Shown here one piece after another: positions 1 to 6,816 of a DNA stretch of 9,183 bases (position 1 is its first letter; every line of letters begins with the position of its first letter). The position numbers were made by a program, and so were the translations under genes. The DNA is from Verrucomicrobiota bacterium (GTDB lineage Bacteria; Verrucomicrobiota; Verrucomicrobiia; Chthoniobacterales; UBA10450). The DNA is taken from contig QHQU01000017.1 of the NCBI GenBank assembly GCA_003219925.1, positions 1-9,183 on the forward strand. Reading direction: 5' to 3'. Below the pieces are notes generated by a model, which worked only from the letters and a program-made list of their open reading frames with translations, had not been told where the DNA came from and searched no databases.

Positions 1-288
1 ATCCATCGCGCGGATCATGTGGCCATTCAAAAAAGCGGCGTCGACTGGATTGGTCTTAAAGCCCGAGACAAACGCGGTGGCGTTACCGTTGCCACCCATC
101 GCGCGATAATGCTTTAACAGGATCCTGGCATCATCCTGCTGACTCCCCCCAAGGGCGCAGCCGATCGAATCAAACCAAAACAATTTCGCCGCTTCAATCG
201 CCGCCGGCGAAAGATCTTCGTACTTAAGCGCGCAAGCCCACTCGGCGATAACGTGCGACAGAAGACGCTTGGGTGAATGTTCTGCCAT
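1..288 (-). CDS. MmgE/PrpD-family protein, N-terminal part (runs off the left edge)
   Basis: Partial gene: the first 96 codons are present and the rest lies beyond base 1. The N-terminus (MAEHSPKRLLSHVIAEWA) is followed around residues 38-50 by FWFDSIGCALGG, the 'D-x-x-G-c-a-l-a-G' signature near the start of MmgE/PrpD proteins. Further on come GNGNATAF and NPVDAAFLNGHMIRAMD, matching the family's 'a-a-f-x-N-g-x-x-a-r-x-l-D' stretch. Known members are cytosolic 2-methylcitrate dehydratases (propionate catabolism) or related dehydratases and isomerases; the substrate cannot be told from this fragment. The ATG at 286-288 is the only good start, with no clear Shine-Dalgarno. Its first 15 codons and upstream DNA are duplicated at 7296-7393, where the gene is broken. 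Confident on family, not on reaction. Confidence 0.85.
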   Translation of the reverse strand, partial: MAEHSPKRLLSHVIAEWACALKYEDLSPAAIEAAKLFWFDSIGCALGGSQQDDARILLKHYRAMGGNGNATAFVSGFKTNPVDAAFLNGHMIRAMD

Positions 289-308
289 GATTCTTTAGAA
301 AAGCGCCG

Positions 309-331
309 CGATCCGCACCGGGCCGGATCGA
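309..331. promoter_or_regulatory. Inverted repeat upstream of the PrpD-family gene
   Basis: CGATCCG and CGGATCG face each other across an 8-base loop, about 20-45 bp upstream of the PrpD-family start codon at 288. The same dyad is present unchanged in the right repeat copy near 7362-7384. Its position fits an operator or 5' UTR hairpin, but nothing directly shows regulation. Confidence 0.3.
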
Positions 332-354
332 GCAATATCCAGTGTGTTTTCTGA

Positions 355-380
355 CCTCGCAATCATTCTCGATTGCGAGG
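355..380. promoter_or_regulatory. Perfect 10-bp hairpin between secreted-protein gene and PrpD-family gene
   Basis: CCTCGCAATC and GATTGCGAGG are exact reverse complements separated by ATTCTC. On the minus strand it lies about 75 bp after the stop of the gene at 457-966 and about 65 bp before the PrpD-family start. There is no clean T-run after it on either strand, so a classical intrinsic terminator is not shown. It could be an attenuating or terminating hairpin or a protein-binding dyad. It is unchanged in the second repeat copy, although bases around it differ. Confidence 0.45.
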
Positions 381-456
381 TTAATCCAGCGCCCCAATCT
401 AAACGAGTACTAAGGGCCGCCTCAAGCGCGGTTATTTCAGTGCAGCGTGCGGAATG

Positions 457-966
457 TCAGTGGCCTTCGTTATTCGCCTGCCGCCGGTACATCTCACGCT
501 CTAGTTCGCCGCTGCTCACATCCATATTGATGCCTCCGGCGATCGGAGTCCCATTCGCATCGGCTTCTACCCAGCGAGGTGGAAGATGGGTTCCAGCCGA
601 TGATACCAAAACGTAATGTTTGACGTTTGCCCCAGCGGATGGCTTGAGGTTGAAGTCAACCCGTGCCGTACTTGCCGCCATTTTGATAGTGACATTGGAT
701 TTGACTACACCGTTTTCGACGACACTGACTTTGTATGTGCCAGCCGGCAGCGCACTCGATGAGTAACTGCCTTTGGCGTTGGTCTGCATCGTAACCGGCG
801 CACCCGCTTTGTCCTTTCGCTCAATACGAACTTGAGCATTTTGCAGAGGCCGGCCATCGACCCCGCGAACTTCTCCCTGAATGCCGGAAGCTTGTGCCGG
901 AGTGCTTGGAGAGAAAGCGAACGCGGCCGCGGCGAGAAAGCTAGTAATAACAGTTCGGTATAGCAT
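457..966 (-). CDS. Secreted carboxypeptidase-regulatory-like domain protein, copy 1
   Basis: 169 residues. The N-terminus is a textbook Sec signal peptide: basic MLYR, hydrophobic core VITSFLAAAAFAF, and a cleavage site after AQA at about residue 26. The mature part begins GIQGEVRG-DGRPLQNAQV, then GSYSSSALPAGTYKVSV about 30 residues later. This is the pattern of the carboxypeptidase regulatory-like beta-sandwich (Ig-like fold; CarboxypepD_reg families), which usually serves as a structural or binding module in envelope proteins and has no catalytic residues. The last 50 or so residues are unrecognised. The ATG at 964-966 fits the signal peptide. It lies 28 bp downstream of the exported protein at 995-1384 on the same strand, so co-transcription is likely. 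A paralogue of identical length, roughly 80% identical by eye, sits at 7508-8017. Exact role unknown. Confidence 0.8.
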   Translation of the reverse strand: MLYRTVITSFLAAAAFAFSPSTPAQASGIQGEVRGVDGRPLQNAQVRIERKDKAGAPVTMQTNAKGSYSSSALPAGTYKVSVVENGVVKSNVTIKMAASTARVDFNLKPSAGANVKHYVLVSSAGTHLPPRWVEADANGTPIAGGINMDVSSGELEREMYRRQANNEGH

Positions 967-994
967 AGTAAACCTGGCCCCCGTCTATTTGCGC

Positions 995-1384
995 TCAGTC
1001 CAAGACGACCACGTGATCAACCATACGCAAATCGCCAGTGCTTATATAATAAACAAGCACGCGAGTGCCAGGTTTGATCGCGGTTTGGACGACTCTTCCT
1101 GACTTGTCCACAACGTGACCAGGTCCGTTGAGAACATAGCGCCCGGGATAATTCGATTTGTCCTCGCGGACAACGAGCGTTTTGGCAGGCTGATAAGCGG
1201 CAGCAGCGCCTTCCTCAGGCGTTGGGATGATTGTTCCCGTTACCGTTATCGATTCCGTCGTTGTCGCCTGTCTGTTATGTGTTGAACTCGTCTGGGCGAA
1301 TGCCAGCGGTGCAATCAGCATAAGGACGAGAGTGACAATTGTTCTTTTCATGATCCTTTTTGCGTTCTTAATTGGTTTTTTCAT
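995..1384 (-). CDS. Exported small protein of unknown function
   Basis: 129 residues from the ATG at 1382-1384, preceded by a strong GGAGG (1391-1395, minus strand) six bases away, which decides this start. An internal ATG at residue 12 (MKRTIVTLVL) could also serve and would give a more compact signal peptide. The hydrophobic stretch at residues 15-29 ends in AFA followed by Q, a good signal peptidase I site near residue 30. The mature part has a Thr/Ser/Gln-rich start, then ESITVTGTI, an Ala/Pro segment and a probably beta-rich body (GPGHVVDKSGRVV, GTRVLVYYISTGDLRMVDHVVVLD). I do not recognise a named family. It is first in a minus-strand pair with the gene at 457-966 and is transcribed away from the sigma-factor gene. 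The second copy of the downstream gene lacks this partner. Confidence 0.75.
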   Translation of the reverse strand: MKKPIKNAKRIMKRTIVTLVLMLIAPLAFAQTSSTHNRQATTTESITVTGTIIPTPEEGAAAAYQPAKTLVVREDKSNYPGRYVLNGPGHVVDKSGRVVQTAIKPGTRVLVYYISTGDLRMVDHVVVLD

Positions 1385-1446
1385 ATTATACCTCCGTGTT
1401 GGTTTTAATGGTTGCGCATGATGATGGCTTTCCCTTGTACAAACGG

Positions 1447-1472
1447 ATTCCGGAGCGCGCGCTGCACGGAAT
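1447..1472. promoter_or_regulatory. Dyad in the divergent spacer before the sigma-factor gene
   Basis: ATTCCG (1447-1452) and CGGAAT (1467-1472) are reverse complements that enclose the 10-bp palindrome AGCGCGCGCT (1454-1463). The element sits 36 bp upstream of the sigma-factor start and in the only spacer from which both the leftward secreted-protein pair and the rightward sigma-kinase operon can be driven. An operator or a 5' leader hairpin are both possible. I could not identify a convincing sigma-70 type -35/-10 pair in the spacer, so promoters here are unassigned. Confidence 0.35.
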
Positions 1473-1508
1473 TTAGATTTTCTCGTCGCTTGCCTATCTT
1501 CAGCAATC

Positions 1509-2297
1509 TTGATACAAGCCGTTAACGTGAATTCCCGCGGGGAGGAAGGGCGCGGTCGGAGCGATTTCTTTCCTTCGACGCACTGGAGCGTCGTTGTCGC
1601 GGCTGGGGAAAGCCAGGCCGAACCGGAGATTGCGCAGGCTGCGCTGGCGGAGTTTTGCCAGACCTATTGGGCGCCGCTTTACAGTTTCGTGCGCAGCCGC
1701 GGGTACGCCATGGAAGATGCGCAAGATCTCACACAGAGCTTTTTCGCCTACCTGATCGAGCATAAGATCTACGCGCGCGCCGATCGCACGAAAGGTAAAT
1801 TCCGATCCTTTCTGTTGGCCTCATTGAAGAATTTCCTGGGGCACGCTTACGACCGTGAGCAAACGTTGAAGCGCGGCGGATCCCACGATTTTCTGCCGTT
1901 GGACGACGCGCGGGCTAAGGCGGCGGAGTCGCTTTTCCAGACGCATTGCGTTTCGGCGGAGCCGGCTGGAGAAGACCGGGTTTTTGAAAGAACCTGGGCA
2001 GAGGCACTGGTCAGGGTGGGACTGGAGCGACTGGCAGCTGAGCAAAAAGCTGAGGGCAAACATAAGCTCTTCGAAGAATTAAGAATCTTCCTTACTAGCA
2101 GCCCCAATCCGCTGCCGACTTACGACGACTTGGCTGTTCGTCTCAGTCTTCCGCCCTCCACTCTGCGCAGCCATGTGACCCGATTGCGGGCGCGCTACCG
2201 GGAGTTGTTGCGCGCAGAGGTTCGCCGAACGGTGGACACGGAAGCGGAAGTGGATGGAGAGTTGCATTGGTTGTTTCGGGTGCTGGCGGGAGAATAG
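1509..2297 (+). CDS. ECF-type RNA polymerase sigma factor (kinase-linked type)
   Basis: 262 residues from a TTG at 1509; a GTG at 1527 is an alternative and neither has a clear ribosome site. After a linker ending FFPSTHWSVV, residues 49-120 form a sigma-2 region: FCQTYWAPLYSFVRSRGY, then MEDAQDLTQSFFAYL (core-binding part), then KGKFRSFLLASLKNFL. Residues about 190-245 form sigma-4, with YDDLAVRLSLPPSTLRSHVTRLRARY as the DNA-binding helix-turn-helix. The THWSVV start and long length are typical of the ECF-like factors that precede Ser/Thr kinase genes in Verrucomicrobiota, Planctomycetota and Acidobacteriota. It would direct core polymerase to its own promoters. No anti-sigma gene is nearby; the kinase 8 bp downstream is the likely controller. 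Family sure, target promoters unknown. Confidence 0.92.
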   Translation: MIQAVNVNSRGEEGRGRSDFFPSTHWSVVVAAGESQAEPEIAQAALAEFCQTYWAPLYSFVRSRGYAMEDAQDLTQSFFAYLIEHKIYARADRTKGKFRSFLLASLKNFLGHAYDREQTLKRGGSHDFLPLDDARAKAAESLFQTHCVSAEPAGEDRVFERTWAEALVRVGLERLAAEQKAEGKHKLFEELRIFLTSSPNPLPTYDDLAVRLSLPPSTLRSHVTRLRARYRELLRAEVRRTVDTEAEVDGELHWLFRVLAGE

Positions 2298-2305
2298 GGC
2301 GCACC

Positions 2306-5257
2306 ATGAAAATATTGCCAGAATCCGTCGGTCTCTGCTCGACGTGCGGCCGGCCGTTGAACGTGAACAGCGAATGCCTGCCTTGCCTGGTGCGGATAGC
2401 GTTTGACGAACCGGCGGAAGCAGCGACAGCGCCTCCGGCTCCGTTGGTCTTTGGCGACTTTGAGGTCGAGCAACGCCCAGACGGTTTTTACTGGGAACTC
2501 GGTCACGGGGCCATGGGGGTGACCTATCTCGCCATCGACAAGGTGTTGCATCGGAGGGTGGCCCTGAAAGTGATCGACGTGCCCGCGGCCGCGCGCAGCT
2601 CACAAGCGATGCGCGAACGCTTTTTGCGTGAAGCCCGCGCCGCAGCTGCCCTGCGGCATCCGAATGTGGCCGGTGTGTTCCAGTTCGGCGCTTCGCCGGA
2701 TGCCAGTCACTGCTATTACGCGATGGAGGTAGTCGAGGGCGAAACTCTGGAAGCCCGCGTGCGGAGAGATGGTCCGCTCAATGCAAAATCGGCTCTGGAA
2801 ATTGCGATCCAAATCACGCGGGCATTGATGGCTGCGGCAGCCCACGGTTTGATCCATCGCGACCTGAAGCCCGGCAATATCATGCTGACGCCCAGTAACG
2901 CTGCGCCGACGGAGCTGGAAGTGAAAGTTATCGACTTCGGCCTCGCCAAGGCGATCGCGGATGCCGGAGGAGAGACAGACCTGACGCATGGAGAATTCGT
3001 CGGCACGCCGAATTTCGCGAGCCCTGAGCAATTTGGAAGTGGCCCGGTCGATGCGCGCTCGGACATTTATTCACTCGGGGCGACGCTCTGGTTCGCGCTC
3101 ACCGGACTGGCACCACACTCTGGCAGCACGATCGAAGAGATTCGCGATCGTCAAGCCCGCGACGATCTGCCAGTCGAGCAGTTGGTCGCGAGGAAAGTTC
3201 CTGAACCAATAATAAAGCTGCTGCGCTGCACGCTTGCCGTCGATCCCGCTCGGCGGCCCGCGTCAGCTCGGGAGTTGATGGAAGCCCTGGAATCCTGCCG
3301 CCGCAAGTTGTCTAATCGTATCGGTGTTTACAAAATCGCCGCCTTGATCGCAGTCGTGGCGATTGTCGCGGCAGCGTTGTTTGTAAGCCGGCTAAATCGT
3401 CGAGAAATAACGTCGGCCTCCGCGCCGATAATTCCGGAAAAATCGAACGCAGTACCGCTGCAACCGACGGTTCCCGAGAAAAGCATCGCAGTACTGCCAT
3501 TCCTCGATCTCAGTCAGGCAAAAGATCAGGAATATTTCTGCGATGGCATCAGCGAGGAGATCCTCGACGCACTGGCGAAGGTCGAGGGGCTGCGGGTGGT
3601 TGCTCGCACCTCATCGTTCTCATTCAAGGGCAGGAGCGTGGATGTGAGCGACGTTAGGAAAAAGCTAAACGTCGAGAATGTGCTTGAAGGAAGTTTGCGA
3701 CGCGAGGGCAATCGCATTCGTATTACCGCGCAGTTGATTAACACGCGCAACGGCTTTCATCTTTGGTCGGAAACTTACGAACGTGAACTGCAAGGTGTAT
3801 TTGCGCTGCAGGATGAAATAACTCGCTCAATTGTCGACGCGCTCAAGATCAAGCTCGCTGTTTCGCTTCCCGCCCACGAACAACGCAGCACGGAGGCCTA
3901 CGATCTTTATCTGCAAGGCCTCTATTTCTCGAACAAAGGTAGCGAAGAGGATTTGCGGAAGGCGCTCGGTTTGTTTCAGCGGGCTCTCGACAAAGATCCG
4001 AAATTTTCGCGTGCCTGGACTGGGATCGCGAAAGTTTGGTTTTTTTTAGCGGACGTTTACGTAAAACCGCTCGAAGCTTACCCAGCATCAAAAGCGGCAG
4101 CGTTGAAGGCGATTGCGCTCGACGAGAAAGATGCTGAGGCACATTGCTACCTTGGCGAGGCGAAACGGGTCCTCGACTGGGACCTGGCGGGTGAGGATGC
4201 CGAGTTGAAACGCGCTCTGCAGCTCGATCCCAACTCAGCCCCAGCTCACTTCTTCTCGGCGCTGCTGCCCCTGTTCCGAGGCGAGCTGAAAGAAGGACTG
4301 CGGCTTGTGCTGGAAGCGAAGGCATTGGACCCCTTATCGCCCATCACCAGCTACGTTGCCACCGCCTCCTACCTGGCCAACGACCAAATCGACGAGGCAA
4401 TTATCGAAGGCCAGCGGACGCTCCAGCTCGATCCAAATTACTTTTATCTGGATTCGAATCTTGCCGCCGCCTATCGCGAGAAGGGGGACTTCGCCGAAGC
4501 GATCGCACTTTACACCAAAGCCCAGGAGGCAACGCACTTCCCGAGCAGCGGCCTCGCCATTACCTACGCGCGGATGGGCCGGCAAATCGAGGCGCGGAAT
4601 GTTCTCGCTCAGCTCATGCAAGAAAGGGAGAAGCGATACGTTTCGGCACATTCAATCGCGGCAGTTTACGTAGCGTTCGGCGAAAAAGACGAAGCGTTTC
4701 GCTGGCTCGAGCGCGCCTTTGCAGAACACTCTGGAATACTACAATGGATCGCGTTTCTTCCTGAATTTCGTGCCCTGCAACCCGACGCACGGTTCCCTCG
4801 TCTTTTGCGGCGAATCAGCGCTCCGCACAGCGCAATTTTGGGGATCACGGAGACAACTCTAGCAGAGACCACCGATCCAAACGCCCAGACTCACTTCACC
4901 CTCAAAATCGGCGTGAAGCCGCGACCAGGTACCCAAAATGGCGATGTTACGATCATCGTCTCCTTCTACGACCTAACTCGAGATAACAAGATGAAGCCAA
5001 CTGATGCACGGACTGGTTACAATTGGCTTACATCTAGACGCGACTGGACGGATGCGAGTCCGAAGTTCCTCGCTGCGACTTACGTACGTCCGAAGACACA
5101 TATGCCTGCCGCTGAAGAACGGCGATATGGCGGATTCATTGTCCGAGTGTATTTCGATGGCCAGTTACAGGATTCACGAGCGACTCCGCCAGAATTACTA
5201 ACGCTCTTTCCTGTCGGTAATCAGCCTGTCGCTCCGCCGAATGCAGCCCCACCCTAG
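2306..5257 (+). CDS. Membrane Ser/Thr protein kinase with zinc ribbon, TolB/FlgO-like, TPR and C-terminal extension
   Basis: 983 residues. The ATG at 2306 is chosen over an earlier in-frame start inside the sigma gene because AGGG lies about six bases upstream and the N-terminal motif begins here. Domains: putative zinc ribbon C11-C14/C24-C27; Hanks-type kinase about 50-335 with loop GHGAMG (66-71), ATP lysine K88, helix-C E109, HRDLKPGN (D186) and D210-FG, all intact; one transmembrane helix about 343-361; TolB/FlgO-like domain about 391-517 (SIAVLPF ... GSLRREGNRIRITAQL ... LWSETYER); TPR-type helical repeats about 525-835; then an unrecognised region 838-983 ending Pro-rich. The kinase is predicted cytosolic and the remainder across the membrane. 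It is 8 bp after the sigma gene, so one operon; it probably modifies or is coupled to that factor. Function of the distal parts is inferred as sensing or scaffolding. Confidence 0.93.
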   Translation: MKILPESVGLCSTCGRPLNVNSECLPCLVRIAFDEPAEAATAPPAPLVFGDFEVEQRPDGFYWELGHGAMGVTYLAIDKVLHRRVALKVIDVPAAARSSQAMRERFLREARAAAALRHPNVAGVFQFGASPDASHCYYAMEVVEGETLEARVRRDGPLNAKSALEIAIQITRALMAAAAHGLIHRDLKPGNIMLTPSNAAPTELEVKVIDFGLAKAIADAGGETDLTHGEFVGTPNFASPEQFGSGPVDARSDIYSLGATLWFALTGLAPHSGSTIEEIRDRQARDDLPVEQLVARKVPEPIIKLLRCTLAVDPARRPASARELMEALESCRRKLSNRIGVYKIAALIAVVAIVAAALFVSRLNRREITSASAPIIPEKSNAVPLQPTVPEKSIAVLPFLDLSQAKDQEYFCDGISEEILDALAKVEGLRVVARTSSFSFKGRSVDVSDVRKKLNVENVLEGSLRREGNRIRITAQLINTRNGFHLWSETYERELQGVFALQDEITRSIVDALKIKLAVSLPAHEQRSTEAYDLYLQGLYFSNKGSEEDLRKALGLFQRALDKDPKFSRAWTGIAKVWFFLADVYVKPLEAYPASKAAALKAIALDEKDAEAHCYLGEAKRVLDWDLAGEDAELKRALQLDPNSAPAHFFSALLPLFRGELKEGLRLVLEAKALDPLSPITSYVATASYLANDQIDEAIIEGQRTLQLDPNYFYLDSNLAAAYREKGDFAEAIALYTKAQEATHFPSSGLAITYARMGRQIEARNVLAQLMQEREKRYVSAHSIAAVYVAFGEKDEAFRWLERAFAEHSGILQWIAFLPEFRALQPDARFPRLLRRISAPHSAILGITETTLAETTDPNAQTHFTLKIGVKPRPGTQNGDVTIIVSFYDLTRDNKMKPTDARTGYNWLTSRRDWTDASPKFLAATYVRPKTHMPAAEERRYGGFIVRVYFDGQLQDSRATPPELLTLFPVGNQPVAPPNAAPP

Positions 5258-5312
5258 TCTCAAGCAGGTTCCAGCGTACCGTGACCGCCTAACCAACGGC
5301 CGCCGCTGACAA

Positions 5313-5720
5313 GTGTGTGTTTGGGTGGTGACCGAGCTGCCGCATTTAAACTGGCCGCGAGTTGTGGCCACGGTGCCACTCGAGAAAGACGCGATGGAGG
5401 GTCCCTTTCCGCTCGAGGACCTCGCGCTTGAGGATGCCACCGGAAACAACGTCGGAACGGTTAGCGCCGAGATTCCGGTTGGCCCAAAGTGGTGTGAGAT
5501 TCGGCAAACAATATTCAATTGGACAACGCAGAAGTTTCCATTTGGGGTCAAGACCGCGCACGCTCTGAAAATTCGCGAGCCGCATGTCATCACGGTGACG
5601 GGCAAGGCATTTTATGATATTGGCCATGCGCCTGCCGATCATTCAAATCGAAGAAGCACGCCGACAGGTTACGCGGTGTGGGAAATTCATCCGGTGATGA
5701 AAATGGAAGTGATTCCATGA
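5313..5720 (+). CDS. Unrecognised conserved-looking protein, probably N-terminally shortened
   Basis: The open frame gives 135 residues from a GTG at 5313 that directly follows an in-frame stop at 5307-5309 and has no ribosome site; GTGs at 5325 and 5328 are alternatives. From PHLNWPRVVATVPL onward it reads like a real folded protein: GPFPLEDLALEDATGNNVG, GPKWCEIRQTIFNW, then VITVTGKAFYDIGHAP, DHSNRRSTPTGYAVWEIHPV and the end MKMEVIP. I have seen similar 'WEIHPV' tails in verrucomicrobial proteins but cannot name the family. It starts 55 bp after the kinase stop on the same strand, and its stop overlaps the next ATG (ATGA at 5717-5720), so it probably belongs to the operon. A lost N-terminus (signal peptide) would explain the awkward start; a real short protein remains possible. 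Confidence 0.55.
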   Translation: MCVWVVTELPHLNWPRVVATVPLEKDAMEGPFPLEDLALEDATGNNVGTVSAEIPVGPKWCEIRQTIFNWTTQKFPFGVKTAHALKIREPHVITVTGKAFYDIGHAPADHSNRRSTPTGYAVWEIHPVMKMEVIP

Positions 5721-5901
5721 AATACTGGGGTTCATCGCTGACAAGCTCAGTGCAGCGGGTTTCTCCTGGGGCTATTGTGCCGTTGGCCCACAAGGCTGGC
5801 GCTGGATAGTCGATGCACATTGTGGCGATGGCCGCAGGTTCATTGTCGAATCCGACGAGCTTCTGACGGCATTTCTTGAATTGGAATCGCCGCTCCTGTG
5901 A
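5717..5901 (+). pseudogene. Small 'MKYW' family protein broken by a 1-nt frameshift
   Basis: An ATG overlapping the previous stop begins MKYW, but that frame ends after 30 codons. One frame over, starting two bases past TGG, the sequence reads FIADKLSAAGFSWGYCAVG, then WRWIVDAHCGDGRRFIVE, then DELLTAFLELE and a stop at 5899-5901. As I recall it, this matches a small family (about 60 residues, MKYWE-IIADNLSKAGW...DGKRF...LTAFLELE) common in Verrucomicrobiota, with unknown function. Restoring one base between TGG and TTC (GG to GAG) would rejoin both halves into a 61-residue protein; the span is exactly one base short of a whole number of codons. It is either a recent pseudogene or a sequencing/assembly indel. 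No good start exists inside the second frame. Confidence 0.7.
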
Positions 5902-5979
5902 TTCGACGCGTTGCCGTTCTCTTTTTAGATCAGGGCAAAATCGAGCCGGCTAGCTCCATCGCATGATTTGTTTTTCGGC

Positions 5980-6510
5980 TTATTTTTTGAGGAAAGTATT
6001 CAATGCCTGTATTCCACGAGCCAAGCTCTCAGGGGTTACGGAATTTTCCGCGTCCCGCCCAACCTTGTAACCTGGAACCATCGACTCGACCACCTGCACT
6101 TTGTCCGCAACAACGTCATCGCCTTGAGCGAAGAAAAGGTTGGCGTTCTTTATGGCCGCGTCGGTGTCGGAGACCAGAATCTTCTTTACGGTCTTGTCCT
6201 TCAATTCTTTCTCTTGTTTCACTGCTTTCGGGAAGTCTGCTGCGATCGCAACCTCTGACCGGCTACGTTCGACGGCGAACTCTCGTAGTATCTGTTCGAT
6301 CGCGCTCGCGCGATTCGGGCAAGGGTCGTTTCGATTACTGCGAACGTCTGCTAAAGCAGAACGAACATCCTGGGATGCTGTGTCGACTTGACTATCGTTT
6401 GGAATTCCGAGGTGCATCGCGGCTGTGTTAAGTCTGGTCTCGAGGTCTTCGTCCGTAAGTAGGGCCTTAAAGGCTTCGTCAGCGCATTGAGGAAGGTATC
6501 TATCCATCAT
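5980..6510 (-). CDS. Unrecognised 176-aa protein
   Basis: Starts MMDRYLPQCADEAFKALL; the two ATGs at 6508-6510 and 6505-6507 cannot be separated. No signal peptide or membrane segment is seen. The protein looks soluble, acidic to neutral and mostly helical, with a charged middle (ERSRSEVAIAADFPKAVKQEKELKDKTVKK) and an end ESLARGIQALNTFLKK. I do not recognise a family. Its start overlaps the stop of an upstream minus-strand reading frame by four bases (ATGA on the minus strand), suggesting a translationally coupled pair whose first gene is now only a tail. It converges with the frameshifted small gene across a 78-bp spacer that contains only a weak GAGC/GCTC dyad and no clear terminator. Being next to a HerA-like fragment, it may come from an accessory island; that is inference. 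Confidence 0.55.
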   Translation of the reverse strand: MMDRYLPQCADEAFKALLTDEDLETRLNTAAMHLGIPNDSQVDTASQDVRSALADVRSNRNDPCPNRASAIEQILREFAVERSRSEVAIAADFPKAVKQEKELKDKTVKKILVSDTDAAIKNANLFFAQGDDVVADKVQVVESMVPGYKVGRDAENSVTPESLARGIQALNTFLKK

Positions 6511-6644
6511 AGTGCTTCTATTCTTTTTAGCTGCTCGTGGAGCTTTTCACAAAGAATGTCGTCATAGGGATTCATTTTCGATGAGTTTGCAAGTCGCGCC
6601 TCGATCTTTGCGATCTTTTGGCGGAGCGGCCTAATGCCGCCGGA
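6507..6644 (-). pseudogene. C-terminal tail of an upstream gene, 5' end lost
   Basis: An open frame of 45 codons without a usable start runs PLRQKIAKIEARLAN, then MNPYDDILCEKLHEQLKRIEAL and stops at 6507-6509, overlapping the next gene's ATG by four bases. The heptad-like, charged sequence and the exact ATGA overlap look like the natural end of a coiled-coil-ending protein. Upstream of it the frame hits a stop at 6645-6647, just beside a tandem repeat (6657-6697), which suggests the gene was cut there. A 22-residue ORF from the internal ATG is possible but has no ribosome site. Confidence 0.45.
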
Positions 6645-6656
6645 TCAAGGGAACAT

Positions 6657-6697
6657 GGTTGCGGGGTAGCAGGGTTGCGGGGTAGCATGGTAGCAGG
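6657..6697. repeat. Short tandem repeat, 16-bp period
   Basis: The 15-mer GGTTGCGGGGTAGCA occurs at 6657-6671 and again at 6673-6687 (one spacer base each), and a partial third unit GGTAGCAGGGA follows from 6689. It lies exactly where the truncated minus-strand coding sequence ends and before the small basic ORF, so it may mark or have helped create the breakpoint. Confidence 0.8.
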
Positions 6698-6702
6698 GAC
6701 AG

Positions 6703-6816
6703 TCAGATGTTTTCCAAGCTTGGACGCACCCAATCACGCTTAAGGACGCGAATCGAGCGGCCTTTCGGCTTGTCCGGCGTTGTCCCTTTTGGTAAAAAGC
6801 GCTTCCCATGGCGCAT
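6703..6816 (-). CDS. Possible small basic protein (37 aa)
   Basis: An ATG at 6814-6816 is preceded on the minus strand by GGAAGGGG (6822-6829) five bases away, a good ribosome site. It encodes 37 residues rich in Lys and Arg: MRHGKRFLPKGTTPDKPKG, then RSIRVLKRDWVRPSLENI. The purine-rich site and low-complexity basic composition fit a small nucleic-acid-binding protein or the remnant of a longer one. A 21-codon frame (MEFPFLRFETLVRC...) just upstream, also with a GAGGAG site, ends next to it. No family recognised. The antisense open frame at 6707-6898 looks less natural. This may be chance in a degraded region. Confidence 0.3.
   Translation of the reverse strand: MRHGKRFLPKGTTPDKPKGRSIRVLKRDWVRPSLENI

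Larger units (their letters stand above)
243..973. repeat. Long direct repeat, left copy
   Basis: This segment recurs in the same orientation at 7296-8024, an offset of 7053 bp at the left end and 7051 bp at the right end. Bases 243-340 match 7296-7393 without any mismatch (98 bp). From 341 onward many substitutions and small indels appear, roughly a tenth or more of positions, concentrated in the 3' end of the secreted-protein gene. The repeat holds the first 15 codons of the PrpD-family gene, its upstream region with a perfect hairpin, and the entire carboxypeptidase-regulatory-like gene. It stops a few bases upstream of that gene's start codon (shared 'aac' at 971-973). Here the PrpD gene continues normally leftward, so this copy keeps the ancestral left junction. 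Confidence 0.93.

Noticed and set aside
3849..4325. 158-aa minus-strand open frame inside the kinase gene
   Set aside because: Antisense to the well-supported TPR region; Arg/Pro/Ser-rich shadow of GC-rich coding DNA. The same applies to other long antisense frames within 1500-5250.
5918..5975. GAGC/GCTC dyad plus T-rich stretch as a shared terminator of the convergent genes
   Set aside because: The stem is only four pairs and the T-rich part lies well after it, so the support is too weak to list.
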